From positions 187,530 through 251,529 of the forward strand of contig JAHNZQ020000227.1 in the NCBI GenBank assembly GCA_019155205.2: 64,000 nucleotides of DNA. The letters run 5' to 3'. The position numbers and the translations under genes were made by a program. The DNA is from Gracilaria vermiculophylla (lineage: Eukaryota > Rhodophyta > Florideophyceae > Gracilariales > Gracilariaceae). The notes below the pieces were generated by a model that searched no databases, was not told the origin of the DNA, and was given only the letters and a program-made list of their open reading frames with translations. Positions 60,762 to 64,000 of the stretch are shown here, piece by piece; within the stretch, counting starts at the first letter, position 1, and each line of letters opens with the position of its first letter.

Positions 60762-63700
60762 TTAGTTTCTGAAGCGGTACCTGATGTACGGAACTTCAAC
60801 ATCTTCGCCAGCTTCATCGTTACAACATACCTCCATTACAAGATACTTCTGAGAAGGTGAGAACTGCATCTTACCGACTGTCGCCGCAACCTTTGACAGC
60901 GGCATCGGCATTCTTTCTTTCAGCTTGGCAGCCGACGTGAAAGAAGAATATAACATGCTCACGCCGCAGGAAACCATGCTGATTTCCAAGTTGTATCGTT
61001 CCTTGAAAACAGCAAGGAAACGCTCCAATGAAATATCTTCCCCTTCGTTGATGTCAAACCGGTCCCAAAGCGTCCATTTTCGACCGCCCCCCATTTCAGT
61101 CATGGGGGACGCAATTGGCTCAGAGAATGCAAAGAATGGAAGCGCGAGATTCGCAAAACCATTCTTGAACAACTCCAACGTCTTTGTCTGTTTCTTCATG
61201 AATTCTTCGGAATAAGCGTTTGGCCGGATCCACGCAGCGTCATCAAGTACTCTGTTCAGATCGGTGACGCCAATCTTCACCAACTTGAAGAGTTCTATAC
61301 ACACCATACCCGCAACAAACGCAGTGGTTGTGGCAATCGCCGGAATGATCTTTCCGGCAATCATCTTCGATTTGTGGCGATCTGCAGGCTCAATAGAATA
61401 ATTGGCCGCCCTGAGGTTCGAGCAAGCAGTGATGAAATCAATGTGATGATTGGAATCATCGTCCTTCTCAAACTCGATAGGGCACATCTGGAACCCAGTG
61501 AGTGTCTTTTCGCTCAGCAGTTTCCGTTCTATTTCCTCAAGAAGAGCGTCATCTGCATCGGCTGGGTTTTCCACCTGCTCCTTCGCTTCGGCATCCGTGG
61601 TTGCAATCCTTACTCCCGACTTTGGAACAAACTCCGGAACCATGACAGCCGCCGCATGCTTACCCATCTGCTGAATGTCTTCCTGGGACGGTTTCAAGCC
61701 ATAGTTTTCGGCTCTCAAGCACGCAGCTGCAACAATGAATTCCATATGCAAAGGGTTGTTTGCATCAAATTCGATGGGGTCAGGCGCTCGCTTCGTGCCT
61801 GACCAAAAAGGGACACCGTTCTTGTCCACATTATCCTTGGGAAACGTATGAAGCAACTGTCGAATGTCAGTTGAAAACAGCTTCTCGAAAATCCTTCGTG
61901 CCCATTCCGCGCAATCTTGTATTGTGTGCGGACGATCATCGATCAAACAGGCCTTGATAGTTAGAAGTGTCGAGAGCATTTGCCCGGGGCCCTGCCTTCG
62001 CAACTCATCCATGTACTCCTGTTTCTTGCTTAAAAAGGCATTAGTCTCCTCAGCAGAGGAACGGAATTCACCCTCAAAGTAGTCACGAGCCCACTGCAAT
62101 GTGTGCTCAATTTGATAGGGAAAGTTCTTCAGCGTACAAATCGGGATTGATTTCTCCGGGGGATCTCGCGAGGAGCCGTAGCTCTCAGTTAGATGAGGAA
62201 CAATCACCTGTGTGTTTCCCTTTGTTCCCAAAGTTCCACTTTCCAAGAGACTCTTCTTGTAATACACACAGCGCTGATCCACATAGAGACGGGCCTGAAT
62301 ATTATCAAGAGCATTGCATACTCCAGAAAGTGAGTCCCAGAACTGATCATTGAAAACATCCTCACTCTCGGGACCGACACGAGTTTCATAAGCTGTGACC
62401 TTAATCTCAGGATTCATGGCTTTGATAGCACCTGCGGCAGCAGAACTCTTAGATTTACCGATGTCTGTATCACGGAACAAAAACTGCCTCGAAAGGTTGG
62501 ACTTTTCAATAGTATCCATGTCAGTCACGAAAATCTCGCCCTTCGGCCCAGAACCAATTCCCATCATAGCAAATGTCTTGAGCACCTCACACCCGATGGC
62601 ACCAGCTCCAACAACAAAGTATTTCAAGTTTTGAATCTTTTCTTGGAACTCATTTCCAAAGATGGCGATTTGACCATCGTACCGAGATCCCCGAGGGGCA
62701 CAATCCGCTTCGGAAGGCATAACATGCGGTAAAACTTCCATACAATCGAAATACATAAACTGACGAATGGGCATAAACTTGCCGGATACGGCCTTGAGAA
62801 CCTCTTGTGCAGCAATACCCCCCAATCCAGCAGCCAGGGGAGATATGTTCCCCGCACAGGTTTTGGAGAATACTTGAACCACTTTGGCGTCGGGTTGTCC
62901 TTCGGCCACTTTGACAAGCTTGGCAAATTCTGCTGCGGCTACATCTGATCCAGGCGTGGGCAGTGCACCGTTTGGACACTCGTCCAATGCGGCAAAACAG
63001 GCATGGATGGTGCTCATACGATCCATCTTTGCAAAATCGGTAATGATGTACTCCGGAGCGGCGTACGCATCGGACAAAGTCTTGAAGGACACGTCGACTG
63101 GCATCTTGACCTCAGTGACGTAACCTCCACGAAGGTAGTCTGAAAATGAAGCAATATCCTCTGAATCCTCTAGGGCAAAGGTGTAAGGGCCGAGAACCTT
63201 GACCTTTCTCGGTTTTCCGTCGTTGATCTCAACCATTCCCTGCACCTCTGTGAAAGTGACGTAGTTTCCAGTTTCGAGGTCATGACGCTGCTCGTCAAGA
63301 CACGTGACCACCGGCGGAAACTCCTTTGTGATGGCGGAGACCAGGACGGACTTGGGCTGCTCACCAGTGGCGTCGTGGACGGTGAATTTGGGTCCAAAAT
63401 CACAAAAGATAGAAGCAAAGACACCGCGAGAAGAGGCGGAAATGAACTTGATTTCGGATTTGTGGCAGATGGCGTCGACTGCTCTCTGCGCAGAAAAGGA
63501 CTGGTTAATCATGACGACGACAGCAAAGGGCTCAAAGACGGAGGGATCCGGTTCGGTGAGATTGATGGAACGATCAAAAACTGAGACGGAGACGTACGGG
63601 TTGAGGGAGGTGAGGTTGTCGATACAGGCATGGGCGCGGGGCGTCTTGGCGGAGACGTGGTGGTGTGTGAGGTAGAAATTGGACGAAAGGTCGGGGGTGG

Positions 63701-63920
63701 AAGCGGGCTGCGGGTCGTAGATGGAGACGGATCGGACGCCAGCCAGAATGACGTTCTTGGCGATTTCAACGCCAAGGCCGTCGCAGCCGATGATGAGCAC
63801 GGCGGACTTGGCCATGGCGCGCATGGCGTCATGGCCAAGCACGTAGAGCTGGCGGGAGTAGAGGTCCTCGTCAATGTTGTCGGCGTCGACCATGGTGGAG
63901 TTGGCAGCGTTGGAATCCAT
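60762..63920 (-). CDS. UBA1: Ubiquitin-activating enzyme E1 (UBA1)
   Basis: Protein of 1052 aa, the normal size for E1, which adenylates ubiquitin and passes it as a thioester to E2 enzymes in nucleus and cytoplasm. Inactive adenylation domain near the N terminus ([17 protein letters not shown]...[14 protein letters not shown]). First catalytic-cysteine half-domain is around 180-270. The active adenylation domain begins at about 425 ([38 protein letters not shown]). The catalytic cysteine is C595 in [13 protein letters not shown]-terminal ubiquitin-fold domain ends at [17 protein letters not shown] [21 protein letters not shown] is also conserved. The ATG at 63920 is right for the family. It supplies the two RING ligases in the window only in the general sense that all E3s depend on it. 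Confidence 0.97.
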   Translation of the reverse strand: MDSNAANSTMVDADNIDEDLYSRQLYVLGHDAMRAMAKSAVLIIGCDGLGVEIAKNVILAGVRSVSIYDPQPASTPDLSSNFYLTHHHVSAKTPRAHACIDNLTSLNPYVSVSVFDRSINLTEPDPSVFEPFAVVVMINQSFSAQRAVDAICHKSEIKFISASSRGVFASIFCDFGPKFTVHDATGEQPKSVLVSAITKEFPPVVTCLDEQRHDLETGNYVTFTEVQGMVEINDGKPRKVKVLGPYTFALEDSEDIASFSDYLRGGYVTEVKMPVDVSFKTLSDAYAAPEYIITDFAKMDRMSTIHACFAALDECPNGALPTPGSDVAAAEFAKLVKVAEGQPDAKVVQVFSKTCAGNISPLAAGLGGIAAQEVLKAVSGKFMPIRQFMYFDCMEVLPHVMPSEADCAPRGSRYDGQIAIFGNEFQEKIQNLKYFVVGAGAIGCEVLKTFAMMGIGSGPKGEIFVTDMDTIEKSNLSRQFLFRDTDIGKSKSSAAAGAIKAMNPEIKVTAYETRVGPESEDVFNDQFWDSLSGVCNALDNIQARLYVDQRCVYYKKSLLESGTLGTKGNTQVIVPHLTESYGSSRDPPEKSIPICTLKNFPYQIEHTLQWARDYFEGEFRSSAEETNAFLSKKQEYMDELRRQGPGQMLSTLLTIKACLIDDRPHTIQDCAEWARRIFEKLFSTDIRQLLHTFPKDNVDKNGVPFWSGTKRAPDPIEFDANNPLHMEFIVAAACLRAENYGLKPSQEDIQQMGKHAAAVMVPEFVPKSGVRIATTDAEAKEQVENPADADDALLEEIERKLLSEKTLTGFQMCPIEFEKDDDSNHHIDFITACSNLRAANYSIEPADRHKSKMIAGKIIPAIATTTAFVAGMVCIELFKLVKIGVTDLNRVLDDAAWIRPNAYSEEFMKKQTKTLELFKNGFANLALPFFAFSEPIASPMTEMGGGRKWTLWDRFDINEGEDISLERFLAVFKERYNLEISMVSCGVSMLYSSFTSAAKLKERMPMPLSKVAATVGKMQFSPSQKYLVMEVCCNDEAGEDVEVPYIRYRFRN

Positions 63921-64000
63921 GTCGGGGTTGGCAAGTCGTCGCGCTCGCTTGCAAGGAGTTGGGGTGGTTTGGGCGGCGCGCTTGCCAGAGGTTGCGGTGG
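63921..64000. other. 5' flank of UBA1
   Basis: The last 80 bases lie upstream of the UBA1 start and contain no gene that can be judged. Confidence 0.4.

Overview
This window is nuclear DNA from a photosynthetic eukaryote, most likely a unicellular red alga of the Porphyridium type. That assignment is an inference. It rests on a nuclear-encoded phycobilisome linker, nuclear genes for the plastid SUF proteins SufS and SufD, a plant-type topoisomerase VI A subunit, a plant-type REVEILLE MYB factor, a thylakoid PsbP-family protein, and genes that are almost all intronless. Only two genes need introns to make sense: a BED-finger gene (two introns) and an ELM2-SANT gene (one intron).

Layout. 0-7 kb: the 3' part of a CSE1/exportin-2 gene, a RING-LON ubiquitin ligase and a two-pore K+ channel. 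7.2-19.4 kb is an extremely GC-rich block with a second two-pore K+ channel, a spliced BED-finger gene fused to a selenoprotein-W-like domain, NFU1, a RING-H2 ligase, a PH-domain kinase and a four-KH RNA-binding protein. The 5' side of the KH gene runs into poly-G and a 100-N assembly gap. 19.6-22.5 kb has no recognisable gene. 22.5-44.9 kb is compact and alternates strand gene by gene: PA2G4/EBP1, SufS, IRE1, ELM2-SANT, TOP6A, SufD, RVE-type MYB, OST1/ribophorin I, TELO2 and a plastid-type FemAB/GNAT protein. 44.9-50.3 kb is gene-poor and carries a broken Uma2 (DUF820)-like gene. 50.3-64 kb holds eIF2-alpha, a PsbP-domain protein, a CENP-B/Tigger-derived protein with its catalytic residues lost, an unknown acidic protein, the phycobilisome linker and ubiquitin-activating enzyme UBA1.

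There is no operon. Functional themes recur without being obviously linked: Fe-S cluster assembly (SufS, SufD, NFU1), ER quality control and stress (IRE1, OST1, eIF2-alpha), ubiquitin (UBA1 and two RING proteins) and photosynthesis (linker, PsbP-like). Many genes sit head to head over 260-630 bp, so shared bidirectional promoters are likely. I found no tRNA, rRNA or CRISPR array.

The least expected items are the BED/selenoprotein-W-like fusion whose redox CxxC has become SxxS, the apparently domesticated Tigger-like transposase, and the disrupted Uma2-like gene.
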